Made by a program: the position numbers and the translations under genes
Notes under the pieces: model-generated
The model's database searches: none
What the model saw: the letters and a program-made list of their open reading frames with translations, nothing else
Told to the model about the DNA's origin: nothing
DNA from: Dinoroseobacter sp049801095
GTDB lineage: Bacteria > Pseudomonadota > Alphaproteobacteria > Rhodobacterales > Rhodobacteraceae
Direction of reading: 5' to 3'
Length of the DNA stretch: 64,000 bases
Assembly (NCBI RefSeq): GCF_049801095.1
Contig: NZ_JBNAGH010000007.1
Location: forward strand, 62,001-126,000
Part shown: one piece after another, positions 17,259 to 25,795 of the stretch
Position numbering within the stretch: the stretch's first letter is position 1
Layout of the letters: each line of letters starts with the position of its first letter

Positions 17259-17657
17259 ATGTCGGATCAAGCCGAGATCGAGGCGTTCTTCGACGCCTAT
17301 GTGACCCATTGGAATGCCCGCGACTTTGACGCGGTGGCGGACTGCTACGGCGCTCCGGCAAGCTTCGTGCTGCCGGGCGGGGCGGTTTCCCTGCCCGATG
17401 CTGCGGCCAAGGTCGCGATGCTGAAGGACCTCTTCGCGCAGATGGAGGCGGACGGGTTCAGCCATACCACCCTGGGTCCCGTGACCGCCCGAAGCTGTGG
17501 GCCGGACACGGTCGTGGCGGACGTGCCGAATGTCCGTCGCTGGCGGGCGGATGGCAGCCTCATGGAAGAGATCGACGGCCACTATATTTTGCAACGTCAG
17601 GACGGCATCTGGCGCGCCATGGTCGCAGTGATCTGCACCCCCGGTTGGCGCGGGTGA
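17259..17657 (+). CDS. SnoaL-like/NTF2-fold protein
   Basis: The 132-aa protein has the NTF2-like pattern: an N-terminal helix EIEAFFDAYVTHWNARDFDAVADCY, then a cone-forming beta sheet ending DGHYILQRQDGIWRAMVAV. Members act as small isomerases, hydrolases or binding proteins, so no reaction can be named. The start at 17259 follows GAGGAGCC. Its TGA overlaps the GTG start of the next gene. Position inside the hmgA/monooxygenase unit suggests a role in handling a ring-cleavage intermediate. Confidence 0.75.
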   Translation: MSDQAEIEAFFDAYVTHWNARDFDAVADCYGAPASFVLPGGAVSLPDAAAKVAMLKDLFAQMEADGFSHTTLGPVTARSCGPDTVVADVPNVRRWRADGSLMEEIDGHYILQRQDGIWRAMVAVICTPGWRG

Positions 17658-17860
17658 GCAAGTTTGGCCCCAGCCGCGGCGAGCTTTGGTTTCGCCTTGG
17701 GTTCAGCCTCGTCGGGCTGGCCTTGATGGGGGTGGCGCTGGCCACGCGCGGGTTTGGCGGCATCGCCTGGGTCGAGGTTGTGCTGATCGCCAGCGCTTTC
17801 TTTGGCGGCACGGCCCTCTGGGCTGCGCGGCGGCTCTGGGTGACACGGGAGGAGACGTGA
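17654..17860 (+). CDS. Small two-helix membrane protein
   Basis: Encodes 68 aa with two hydrophobic segments (LGFSLVGLALMGVALA and VEVVLIASAFFGGTALWAA) and basic ends. GTG 17654 is used as start because it overlaps the previous stop as GTGA, and the protein's own stop overlaps the monooxygenase ATG. An upstream in-frame TTG at 17645 is less likely. I do not recognise the family. The tight overlap on both sides argues that it is translated. Confidence 0.6.
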   Translation: MSKFGPSRGELWFRLGFSLVGLALMGVALATRGFGGIAWVEVVLIASAFFGGTALWAARRLWVTREET

Positions 17861-19410
17861 TGGCCTATGACTACCAACCCTTCGACTATGTGCCACCGCC
17901 GGGCCTGACCGCGCCCGAAGGGAAGAAGCCCGTGGTGATCGTCGGGGCCGGGCCGATCGGTCTGGCCATGGCGATCGAGCTGGCGGGCCAGGGGGTCGCG
18001 TCCGTGGTGCTCGACGACAACAACGTCGTTTCCGTGGGCAGCCGGGCGATCTGCTGGTCGAAACGGTCGCTCGAGATTTTCGACCGGCTCGGGATCGCCG
18101 GGAAGGCGTTGGACAAAGGCGTCACATGGCAGGTTGGGCGCACCTTTCACCGCGATCAGGAGGTGTTCAATTTCGACCTCCTGCCCGAGGCCGGGCACAA
18201 GATGCCCGCCTTTATCAACCTGCAGCAATACTATGTGGAACAGTTCCTCGTAGAGCGCGCGCAGGAGATCCCGCTCATCGATCTGCGCTTCAAGAACAAG
18301 GTCGTGGGGATCGATCCTGGGGCTGCGGGCGCGATTCTCGATATCGAGACGCCGGACGGGCCCTATGCGCTCGAGGCCTCCTATGTGCTGGCCTGCGACG
18401 GGGCGCGCTCGCCGATCCGCGGCATGCTCGGGCTGGAGTTCGAAGGCGAGGTCTTCGAAGAACGCTTCCTCATCGCCGATATCGAGATGGAGGCGGATTT
18501 CCCCTCCGAGCGGCATTTCTGGTTCGAACCGGAGTTCCATGCAGGCCAGTCCGCCTTGCTGCACAAGCAGCCGGACAATATCTATCGCATCGACCTGCAA
18601 CTTGGATGGGACGCCAATCCCGAGCATGAGATGCAGCCCGAGGTGGTCATCCCGCGCATCGTCAAGGTCGTGGGCCATGATGCGTTCCGCCTCGACTGGG
18701 TCAGCGTCTACACCTTCCAGTGCCGACGGCTGGCGGAGTTCGTCCATGGCCCGGTGATCTTCGTTGGGGACAGCGCCCATGTGGTCAGCCCCTTCGGCGC
18801 GCGGGGCGGCAATGGCGGGTTGCAGGATGTGGACAACCTGGGCTGGAAACTGGCCGCCGTGCTGGACGGGCGTGCGGGAGAGCGCCTGCTCGCGAGTTAT
18901 GGTCGCGAGCGGGGCTTCGGCGCGGATGAGAATATCGCAAACTCCGCCCGGGCGACGAAATTCATGACCCCCGGCGACGGGGTGGAGCGGATGTTCCGCG
19001 ATCAGGTGCTGCACCTCGCCGGGACCACATCTTTCGCGCGGGGCTGGGTCAATTCCGGGCGCCTGTCGCGCCCTTGCATCTATCCTCTGGCCGCGCCGGA
19101 TGATCCGACCCTCCCACCGGGTGCGCGCCCCGGTGCGGTGGCGCCCGACGCCCCCCTGGCCAATGGGTGGTTGATGAACCACTTGGGCCATGAGCCTGTG
19201 CTGCTGGCCCTCGGGCGCGCGGCGCCGCAGGAGGCCCCGTGCCGGGTCCTGGAACTGCCCGCAACGGCCGAGATCCAGCAACGCTATCTGGGCGAGGCCG
19301 AGAGCGCGCTTTACCTTATCCGCCCGGATCAGGTCATCGCGGCCCGCTGGACCGATGCGGAGGCCGGAGCGCTGGCCGATGCTTTCCGTATGATGTGGGA
19401 GGGCGCGTGA
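17860..19410 (+). CDS. FAD-dependent aromatic-ring-type monooxygenase (PHBH/MhpA family)
   Basis: Encodes 516 aa. The N-terminal GAGPIGLAMAIELAGQG (about 28-44) is the ADP-binding motif. A DG segment LACDGARSPIR and the second FAD motif VIFVGDSAHVVSPFGARGGNGGLQD follow. The order matches 3-(3-hydroxyphenyl)propionate- and pentachlorophenol-type hydroxylases, with a thioredoxin-like tail. It probably hydroxylates an aromatic acid that enters the homogentisate route, but the substrate is not readable. ATG 17860 overlaps the previous stop, and the stop overlaps the next ATG. A DUF2783 partner follows, as is common for this family. Confidence 0.88.
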   Translation: MAYDYQPFDYVPPPGLTAPEGKKPVVIVGAGPIGLAMAIELAGQGVASVVLDDNNVVSVGSRAICWSKRSLEIFDRLGIAGKALDKGVTWQVGRTFHRDQEVFNFDLLPEAGHKMPAFINLQQYYVEQFLVERAQEIPLIDLRFKNKVVGIDPGAAGAILDIETPDGPYALEASYVLACDGARSPIRGMLGLEFEGEVFEERFLIADIEMEADFPSERHFWFEPEFHAGQSALLHKQPDNIYRIDLQLGWDANPEHEMQPEVVIPRIVKVVGHDAFRLDWVSVYTFQCRRLAEFVHGPVIFVGDSAHVVSPFGARGGNGGLQDVDNLGWKLAAVLDGRAGERLLASYGRERGFGADENIANSARATKFMTPGDGVERMFRDQVLHLAGTTSFARGWVNSGRLSRPCIYPLAAPDDPTLPPGARPGAVAPDAPLANGWLMNHLGHEPVLLALGRAAPQEAPCRVLELPATAEIQQRYLGEAESALYLIRPDQVIAARWTDAEAGALADAFRMMWEGA

Positions 19411-19595
19411 TGGCGCTGGTGACCGAGCCAAACCTTCCCGAGCATGACGGGTTCTATGCCGAACTGCTCGCCGCCCATCGCGGGTTGAGCGAGCAGGAAA
19501 GCCACGCGCTCAACGCGCGCCTCGTGCTCATCCTCGCAAACCATGTGGGGGACCTGGAGGCCCTGCGGGAGGCGCTGGCGATGGCCAAAACCTGA
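19410..19595 (+). CDS. DUF2783 small protein
   Basis: The 61-aa protein contains EHDGFYAELLAAHRGLSEQES and NARLVLILANHVGD, the pattern of DUF2783. Such proteins typically lie next to FAD monooxygenases and may be a partner or accessory subunit; the function is unknown. The ATG overlaps the monooxygenase stop codon (GTGATGG). It ends the hmgA unit and converges with a phosphatase gene only three bases away. Confidence 0.75.
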   Translation: MALVTEPNLPEHDGFYAELLAAHRGLSEQESHALNARLVLILANHVGDLEALREALAMAKT

Positions 19596-19598
19596 CCC

Positions 19599-20333
19599 TT
19601 AGGGCGCGCGCAAGGGGAAGCGCCCGGTATCGGTGAGCATCCAGGCCGCGCGCCCCTCCACCACCACCGGCGCGATCGGGCGGCCATAGCCTGCGCCCGC
19701 GTCGATATTCAGCCGATTGCCATAGAAAACCGGCATTTTCAGCGCTGTATGGCCATGGACCACGAGCTTGCCGTGGTCCGCCGTCTCCAGTAGGAAATCG
19801 TCCCGAATCCAGAGCAGATCCTCTTCCGCCTGCTGTGGCAGGGGAATGCCCGGACGGATCCCGGCATGGACGCAGATATGCGCCTCCGTCTCGAGCCAGA
19901 GCGGCAGCTCCGCAAGGAATGCCAGGTGATCCGACGGCACGGCGGCCCGGGCGGCGTCAATCGCCGCTTCGAAGGAACCATCCTCCGCCTCCACCCCGTA
20001 GGAGGCGAGTGTCGTCGCCCCACCGAGCACCGGGTGCAGCCAGCTCTTGCCCGAGCGCACGGCGGGATCATGGGCCAGCCCATCCCGAACAAACCGCAGG
20101 AACATGCGGTCATGGTTGCCCAGGAGCACGACCCAGGGGGCGCCCGTGGCGCGCCCGGAGATCAAATACTCGAGGACACCGCGACTGTCGGGCCCCCGAT
20201 CCACCAGATCGCCCGTATGCACGACCGCCGCGTCCGGATCCCGGACGCGGCCCCGGTCTTCTTCGATCAACCGATGGGCATTGCGGAGCTGGTCCAGATG
20301 GCCGTGAATATCGCCAATGGCATAAAAACGCAT
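19599..20333 (-). CDS. Metallophosphoesterase, serine/threonine phosphatase-like
   Basis: The 244-aa protein shows all calcineurin-type metal motifs: GDIHGH (7-12), HTGDLVDRGPDS, LLGNHD and VHGHT, plus CVHAGI. This is the PrpA/bis(5'-nucleosyl)-tetraphosphatase-like PP2A subgroup, acting on phosphoproteins or dinucleotide polyphosphates. It follows serA on the same strand, but the serA terminator lies between them, so it is probably expressed separately or by read-through. Confidence 0.9.
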   Translation of the reverse strand: MRFYAIGDIHGHLDQLRNAHRLIEEDRGRVRDPDAAVVHTGDLVDRGPDSRGVLEYLISGRATGAPWVVLLGNHDRMFLRFVRDGLAHDPAVRSGKSWLHPVLGGATTLASYGVEAEDGSFEAAIDAARAAVPSDHLAFLAELPLWLETEAHICVHAGIRPGIPLPQQAEEDLLWIRDDFLLETADHGKLVVHGHTALKMPVFYGNRLNIDAGAGYGRPIAPVVVEGRAAWMLTDTGRFPLRAP

Positions 20334-20342
20334 GATGCTTCC

Positions 20343-20377
20343 AAAAAAAGAAGGCCCCGCCGAAACCAGCGGGGCCC
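20343..20377 (-). terminator. Rho-independent terminator after serA
   Basis: On the minus strand GGCCCCGC-N8-GCGGGGCC forms an 8-bp GC stem followed by TTCTTTTTTT. It lies 27 bases beyond the serA stop. Confidence 0.92.
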
Positions 20378-20403
20378 TGTGAGTGTCTCAGACCGACATG
20401 GGG

Positions 20404-21999
20404 TCAGGCAACGTTGAATTGTAGCGGCCGCACCTGCTGGAACAGACCTGTGTCTTTCAGTTTGCCCAGAACAGTGGCCGGGCAGGGCGCGTCGAGATAG
20501 AGGAGCGCGATCGCGTCGCCATTGGTCTCGTCCCGACCCAGGGTGAAGTTCGCGATATTCACGTCGTTCTGGCCCATGGTCATGCCCAGCGTCCCGATGA
20601 TGCCGGGGACGTCCTTGTTGGTGGTGTAGAGCATGTGCTCCCCGATCTCCGCATCGATATTGATGCCCTTGATCTGGATAAAGCGCGGCTTGCCATCGGA
20701 AAAGACCGTGCCCGCGATGGAGCGCTCGCGCTGGTCGGTTTTCACCGTCAGCTTGATGTAGCCGTCGAACACACCGGATTTGTCTTGGGTGGTGGTCGAG
20801 ATGCCGATGCCACGCTCCTTGGCGATCACCGGCGCCGAGACCATGTTCACATCCGGGTTGGTGGCCTGCATGATCCCGGCCACGGCACCGCAATTGAGCG
20901 CCTCGAGGTTCATCTTGGAGACCGTGCCGTTATAGGTGATCTCGATGCTGTCGATGGCCTCTTCGGTGAGCTGCCCGACAAAGGTCCCCAGATGCCCGGC
21001 CAGCTTGACCCAGGGGCCCATGACCTTGGCCTCTTCGGCGGTGACCGAAGGCATGTTCAGCGCGTTCTCCACCGCGCCGGTCAGCAGGTAGTTCGACATC
21101 TGCTCGGCCACCTGCAGGGCGACGTTTTCCTGCGCTTCGGTGGTGGAGGCCCCCAGATGCGGGGTGCAGACCACATTCGGCAGGTTAAAGAGCGGGTTCT
21201 CGGTGGCCGGCTCCTCGGCGAAGACGTCAAAGGCAGCCCCCGCCACATGGCCGGAGGTCAGAAGCTCGGCCAGAGCTGCCTCGTCCACGAGCCCGCCCCG
21301 GGCGCAGTTGATGATCCGCACGCCCTTCTTGGTCTTCTCCAGCGCTTCGCGGCTCAAGATGCTCTTGGTCTGCTCGGTGAAGGGCACGTGGAGCGTAATG
21401 AAATCCGCGCGGGTCAGAAGCTCGTCCAGCTCGACCTTTTCGACGCCGAGCTTGGCGGCGCGCTCTTCGCTGAGGAAGGGGTCATAGGCCACGACCTTCA
21501 TCTTCAGGCCCACGGCGCGCTCGCAGACGATGCCCCCGATATTGCCCGCGCCGATCACGCCCAGGGTCTTGGCGGTCAGCTCGACCCCCATGAATTTCGA
21601 CTTCTCCCACTTGCCCGCATGAGTCGAGGCGGAGGCTTCGGGGATCTGGCGTGCCACGGCGAACATCATCGCGATGGCATGCTCGGCGGTGGTGATCATG
21701 TTGCCGAAGGGCGTGTTCATCACGATCACGCCTTTCTTGGAGGCGGCGACCTTGTCCACATTGTCCGTGCCGATCCCGGCGCGGCCCACGACCTTGAGGT
21801 TGTCGGCGTTCTCGAGGAGTTTCTCGGTGACCTTGGTGGCCGAGCGGATGGCGAGGCCGTCATACTGGCCGATCATCTCGGCGAGCTTGTCCTTGTCCTT
21901 GCCGAGGGCTGGTTCGAAGTCGACTTCAATGCCGCGATCGCGGAAGATCTGGACGGCGGTTTCCGAAAGCTTGTCGGAGACGAGTACTTTGGGGGCCAT
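20404..21999 (-). CDS. serA: D-3-phosphoglycerate dehydrogenase
   Basis: Encodes 531 aa, the long form with ACT domain. It oxidises 3-phosphoglycerate to phosphohydroxypyruvate, the first step of serine synthesis. The NAD domain has LGVIGAGNIGGIVCERA (about 145-161), the catalytic Arg and Glu lie around INCARGGLVDEAAL, and the His is in CTPHLGASTTEAQ. An intervening domain follows, then a C-terminal ACT domain starting near IKGINIDAE that usually gives feedback control by serine. It sits 109 bases downstream of serC in one operon. Confidence 0.98.
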   Translation of the reverse strand: MAPKVLVSDKLSETAVQIFRDRGIEVDFEPALGKDKDKLAEMIGQYDGLAIRSATKVTEKLLENADNLKVVGRAGIGTDNVDKVAASKKGVIVMNTPFGNMITTAEHAIAMMFAVARQIPEASASTHAGKWEKSKFMGVELTAKTLGVIGAGNIGGIVCERAVGLKMKVVAYDPFLSEERAAKLGVEKVELDELLTRADFITLHVPFTEQTKSILSREALEKTKKGVRIINCARGGLVDEAALAELLTSGHVAGAAFDVFAEEPATENPLFNLPNVVCTPHLGASTTEAQENVALQVAEQMSNYLLTGAVENALNMPSVTAEEAKVMGPWVKLAGHLGTFVGQLTEEAIDSIEITYNGTVSKMNLEALNCGAVAGIMQATNPDVNMVSAPVIAKERGIGISTTTQDKSGVFDGYIKLTVKTDQRERSIAGTVFSDGKPRFIQIKGINIDAEIGEHMLYTTNKDVPGIIGTLGMTMGQNDVNIANFTLGRDETNGDAIALLYLDAPCPATVLGKLKDTGLFQQVRPLQFNVA

Positions 22000-22108
22000 G
22001 ATGGGCTCCTTTATGCGGTGCAGGCCGCGCGCCCGTGTTGCGGGTCGCGTGCCGGAATTCAGGGGAGGGTGGCCCGGTCGCTGTTACGACCGGGCGGACG
22101 CGCGTCGC

Positions 22109-23263
22109 TCAGGCGGCAGCTTTCTGGGCTGCGATCTCGGCTTCGAAGGCATAGGCGAGCCAAGGGAGCATGGCCTCGACATCCGAGGTCTCGACCGTGC
22201 CGCCGCACCAGATGCGCAGGCCCGCAGGGGCATCGCGATAGGCGCCGATATCGAGCGCGATGCCCTCGGCCTCCAGCCGCTTCGCCACGGCCTTGGCGAA
22301 CGCCGCGCCGTCCACGATCCGATCGTCCGTGAACTTCAGGCAGACAGAGGTGTTCGAGCGCGTCGCCGGATCCACGGCGAGGAAGTCGATCCAGTCATTG
22401 GCCTCGACAAAGGCGGTCACAGCGGCCGTGTTGGCATCCGCCCGCGCGATCAGGCCCTTGAGTCCGCCCACGGATTTCGCCCAGTCCAGCGCGAAGAGGT
22501 AATCCTCAACGCAGAGCATCGACGGCGTGTTGATCGTGGCACCCGTGAAGATCCCGTCGATCAGCTTGCCGCCCTTGGTCAGGCGGAAGATCTTGGGCAG
22601 GGGCCAGGCGGGGGTGTAGCTCTCCAGACGGGCCACGGCGCGGGGGCTCAGGATCAGGATCCCGTGGGCCGCTTCACCGCCCAGCACCTTCTGCCAGGAG
22701 AAGGTGGTCACATCGAGCTTGTCCCAGGGCAGATCCATTGCGAAGGCCGCGGAGGTCGCGTCGCAAAGCGTCAGGCCCGCACGATCCGCCGGGATCGCGT
22801 CGCCGTTTGGTACACGCACGCCGGAGGTGGTGCCGTTCCAAGTAAAGCAGACATCCTTGTCAAAATCGACTGAGGCCAGATCGACGATCTCGCCATATTC
22901 GGCGGTCTTGGTCACCGCATCGAGCTTCAGCTGTTTGACCGCATCGGTGACCCAGCCGGAGCCAAAGCTTTCCCATGCGAGCATCTCGACCGGGCGTTCC
23001 CCCAGGAGGCTCCACATGGCCATTTCATAGGCCCCGGTGTCAGAGGCGGGCACGATGCCGATCTTGTAGTCGGCGGGCACGCCGAGCACCTCGCGGGTGG
23101 TCTCGATCGCGGCCTTCAGCTTGTCCTTGCCGATGGCAGCCCGGTGCGAGCGGCCCAAGGCGGCGTCGCTGAGCGCATCCAGAGTCCAGGTGGGGGGTTT
23201 GGCACAAGGGCCAGAGGAAAAACGCGGGTTTGCCGGCCGCGTGGCCGGAGCTTTGATAGCCAT
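22109..23263 (-). CDS. serC: Phosphoserine aminotransferase
   Basis: The 384-aa PLP enzyme converts phosphohydroxypyruvate to phosphoserine. It is the alphaproteobacterial long type with PANPRFSSGPCAKPP at the N-terminus. The Schiff-base Lys is in TFSWQKVLGGEAAHG, and DATSAAFAMDLPW is conserved. ATG 23263 is preceded by GAAGGA nine bases upstream. The frame remains open further upstream, but that stretch is the structured leader and is not coding. It is co-transcribed with serA. Confidence 0.97.
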   Translation of the reverse strand: MAIKAPATRPANPRFSSGPCAKPPTWTLDALSDAALGRSHRAAIGKDKLKAAIETTREVLGVPADYKIGIVPASDTGAYEMAMWSLLGERPVEMLAWESFGSGWVTDAVKQLKLDAVTKTAEYGEIVDLASVDFDKDVCFTWNGTTSGVRVPNGDAIPADRAGLTLCDATSAAFAMDLPWDKLDVTTFSWQKVLGGEAAHGILILSPRAVARLESYTPAWPLPKIFRLTKGGKLIDGIFTGATINTPSMLCVEDYLFALDWAKSVGGLKGLIARADANTAAVTAFVEANDWIDFLAVDPATRSNTSVCLKFTDDRIVDGAAFAKAVAKRLEAEGIALDIGAYRDAPAGLRIWCGGTVETSDVEAMLPWLAYAFEAEIAAQKAAA

Positions 23264-23345
23264 TGCTGGTATCCTTCCAGATATCTGCCCTTCGTTGGGG
23301 AAGGGTGTCCCGCCGCCGCGTATACGGGGCGGGACGGATATCCGG
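23264..23345 (-). ncRNA. Candidate serC leader RNA (cis-regulatory)
   Basis: Immediately upstream of serC the transcript can form two hairpins: GTCCCGCC...GGCGGGAC (about 23332-23304) and CCCTTC-CCCAAC-GAAGGG (about 23302-23285). They are followed by a single-stranded stretch holding the ribosome-binding site GGAAGG. Position, two-stem layout and host group fit the serC motif (Rfam serC leader) reported upstream of serC-serA in alphaproteobacteria. I have not run a covariance model. Confidence 0.55.
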
Positions 23346-23441
23346 CAAGTCGGAAAATGCGGCTTTTCTGTCGCATTCGCCGCAAGCTTGGGGAGGCGGG
23401 TTTCCGATCCGAAACCCGCCTCGCCTCGCGCCGATCCGGCC

Positions 23442-24305
23442 CTAGGCGGGCTCTTTGGCGCGTGTTTCGGCCTTGAGGGGCACACAGATCTTGGTCAGCA
23501 GGTCATCGGGCGCTGTGTCCTGCGGCGCGTTGAGATAGATCTCCAGGGTTGGCTGATGCGCGGGCTCGCGCCCCGAACTCGGCAGCCACGCCCCGTAGAG
23601 GTGATCATAGGCCGCGCGCAGCCCCGCATAGGGCCCCTTGAAGGTCAGCACGCCATAACTCCGACTGGGCAGGGCGATCTCCTCCAGCGGGGACGCGATT
23701 GGGGCATCCGGCCCGAGGGACAGACCCGCATGGCTGCGGAGCTCGGCGGCGGGCACCGCGTTCGGGTCGTCATAATAGAGCCCGAGCATCCCCGTGGCGT
23801 GGGGCCAGAGATTGCGGGAGGTGGCGAGGGTGATCACCTGCTCGAAGACGCGACCAACCTCCATATAGGGGCCGGTATGGGGCAGCACTGCAAGGCGCAT
23901 GGCGGGCAGGGTTTCGATTTCTACGGGAAACATGGGTCTGGATCCTTTGTCCGGTTTCAACAGGGGCGCGGTCAGATCACCGCGGGACCGGAACCGGGTC
24001 GGGGTCATGCCAAAGCCATCGCGGAAGGCGCGCGAGAAGCTCTGCGGGGTGTCATACCCCGCCTGAGCCGCGATCTCGGCCACGCTCTGCTCGGTCTGCA
24101 CCAGCCTACAGGCGGCGCGATGCAGCCGGATGCGGCGCACGGCCTGCGCGGCGGTCTCGCCGGTCATGCCGTGAAACACCCGGTGCCAATGGAACCGCGA
24201 CATGGCGGCGACATCGGCGAGCGCGTCCAGGGAGAGATCCCCCCGCGGGTTGTCGTGGATATAGTCGAGCACGCGGAGCATGCGGTCTTCGTAGCTGGCA
24301 GTCAT
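23442..24305 (-). CDS. AraC-family regulator with GyrI-like effector domain
   Basis: Encodes 287 aa. Two helix-turn-helix motifs fill residues 5-105 (DALADVAAMSRFHWHRVF and QSVAEIAAQAGYDTPQSFSRAFR). A SOX/GyrI-like small-molecule domain follows (about 125-280) with MFPVEIETLPAMRLAVLPH. This is the arrangement of Rob/BmrR-like regulators, which sense drugs or hydrophobic compounds. ATG 24305 has AGAGGGG upstream. It is divergent from the DUF2330 gene. No efflux pump gene is adjacent. Confidence 0.9.
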   Translation of the reverse strand: MTASYEDRMLRVLDYIHDNPRGDLSLDALADVAAMSRFHWHRVFHGMTGETAAQAVRRIRLHRAACRLVQTEQSVAEIAAQAGYDTPQSFSRAFRDGFGMTPTRFRSRGDLTAPLLKPDKGSRPMFPVEIETLPAMRLAVLPHTGPYMEVGRVFEQVITLATSRNLWPHATGMLGLYYDDPNAVPAAELRSHAGLSLGPDAPIASPLEEIALPSRSYGVLTFKGPYAGLRAAYDHLYGAWLPSSGREPAHQPTLEIYLNAPQDTAPDDLLTKICVPLKAETRAKEPA

Positions 24306-24453
24306 GGAGCCCCTCTTGGTCAGGTCCGATCTCTGCATGACATGGGGCGACTGCACAAATCTTGCTGACTTGCCCCGGGCGGAAACGCGCAGGTGACAGG
24401 GGCGCCGCGCAAGTCCTAGGCTGATGCCATCGGTTTTGAGTTGGGAGGCGTCC

Positions 24454-25734
24454 ATGCGCAGGGTTCTTTTGGTTTTGGGGCTGCTCTGTCTGCCGGGTCT
24501 GGCCCAGGCCTTTTGCGGTTTCTACGTCGCGCGCAGCGATGGACGGCTCCTGAACGAAACTTCCAAAGTGGTCTATACGCGGAACGGTGTCTTCTCGACG
24601 ATCACCATGTCCTCGGATTACCAGGGACCGGCTTCCGAGTTCGCGCTGGTGGTTCCAACGCCATCGGTGCTGGAACGGGACGATATCCGCACCGTGAACC
24701 CGGAGATCATCGCCCATCTCGACCGCTATACCGCGCCGCGGCTGGTGGAGTATTTTGATGAGGATCCCTGCACCTCGCCCGTCTTGTACGAAGGGGTCAG
24801 CGTCGAGGAAACGAACAGTGTCTTTTCGCGCAAGGAGCCAAGCAGGCCTCAGCGCGGTCCCAAAGCGCTGGGCGTAACGGTCGAGGCCTCCTATGCGGTG
24901 GGCAGCTACGATATCGAGATCCTGTCGGCCAAGCGCTCCGATGGGCTGGTCACCTATCTCACTCAGGAGGGGTGCAAACTGCCGGATGGCGCGGCCCCTG
25001 TTCTGGGCGATTATATCGGCGCGGGGATGAAGTTTTTCGTCGCGAAGGTGAACCTGGCGCGCCATGACGCGGAGACTGCGCAGGAGCTGCAGCCGCTGCA
25101 GATCCGGTTCCGCTCGCGGGAGTTCATGCTTCCGATCCAGCTTGGCAAGCTCAATGCCGAGGCGCCGCAAACGGCGGTGTTCTACATGCTCACAAGTTCG
25201 GGCCGGGTGGAGGTGGCGAATTACACGGCCACCGAGTTGCCAACCAATGTCGACGTCCCGGCCTTCATCGAGCAGATGTTTCCACTTTTCTACACGAGTG
25301 TGTTCCAGAAAGCCGTTGGTGACCGTGGCGGGCTTGTTCTGGAATATGGTTGGGACATGGGGTGGTGTGACCCTTGCGCGGATGATTCGGTCCCCAATGA
25401 GGATCTGCGAATTCTCGGGGCGCGCTGGCTCGAACCCTCCGATTTCCCTGGGGAGGGGGTCTACGTGACCCGCTACCGGGCGCGCTACACCAAGGATCAG
25501 ATGCCCCGGGACATCATGTTCAAGACCACGAAGAATCGCGACAATTTCCAGGGCCGCTATGCGATCCGCCACCCATTTGATGGGCCGATGCAATGTGAGG
25601 CCGCGCCGGAATACATCGCGGCAACCAAGGCGCGGTTGGCAGAGGAAGCCAAGACTACCGTGGAGATGACCGGCTGGGACCCCGGGCTTGTCCGTCGCAA
25701 TATCGGGCGGTCCGTGCCTGCGGCCTATCGCTAG
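24454..25734 (+). CDS. DUF2330 secreted protein
   Basis: The 426-aa precursor has a signal peptide (MRRVLLVLGLLCLPGLAQA) followed by FCGFYVARSDGRLLNETSKVVYTRNG, the start of the DUF2330 domain. Also typical are SEFALVVPTP and the CDPC motif within WDMGWCDPCADDS, about two-thirds into the protein. The Cys pairs suggest disulphides or metal binding outside the cytoplasm. No function is known for the family. The start has GGGAGGCG eight bases upstream, and the gene is divergent from the AraC regulator. Confidence 0.8.
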   Translation: MRRVLLVLGLLCLPGLAQAFCGFYVARSDGRLLNETSKVVYTRNGVFSTITMSSDYQGPASEFALVVPTPSVLERDDIRTVNPEIIAHLDRYTAPRLVEYFDEDPCTSPVLYEGVSVEETNSVFSRKEPSRPQRGPKALGVTVEASYAVGSYDIEILSAKRSDGLVTYLTQEGCKLPDGAAPVLGDYIGAGMKFFVAKVNLARHDAETAQELQPLQIRFRSREFMLPIQLGKLNAEAPQTAVFYMLTSSGRVEVANYTATELPTNVDVPAFIEQMFPLFYTSVFQKAVGDRGGLVLEYGWDMGWCDPCADDSVPNEDLRILGARWLEPSDFPGEGVYVTRYRARYTKDQMPRDIMFKTTKNRDNFQGRYAIRHPFDGPMQCEAAPEYIAATKARLAEEAKTTVEMTGWDPGLVRRNIGRSVPAAYR

Positions 25735-25795
25735 GGCGCTGGTCTCGGGCGGGTGGCTGGGGTAAAGCGCGGCGAGCTGCCAAAGGATCTGCCCC

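Noticed and set aside
23264..23485. N-terminal extension of SerC by 74 codons
   Set aside because: The extra part is low-complexity, covers the hairpin leader, and the family N-terminus plus RBS fit the ATG at 23263.
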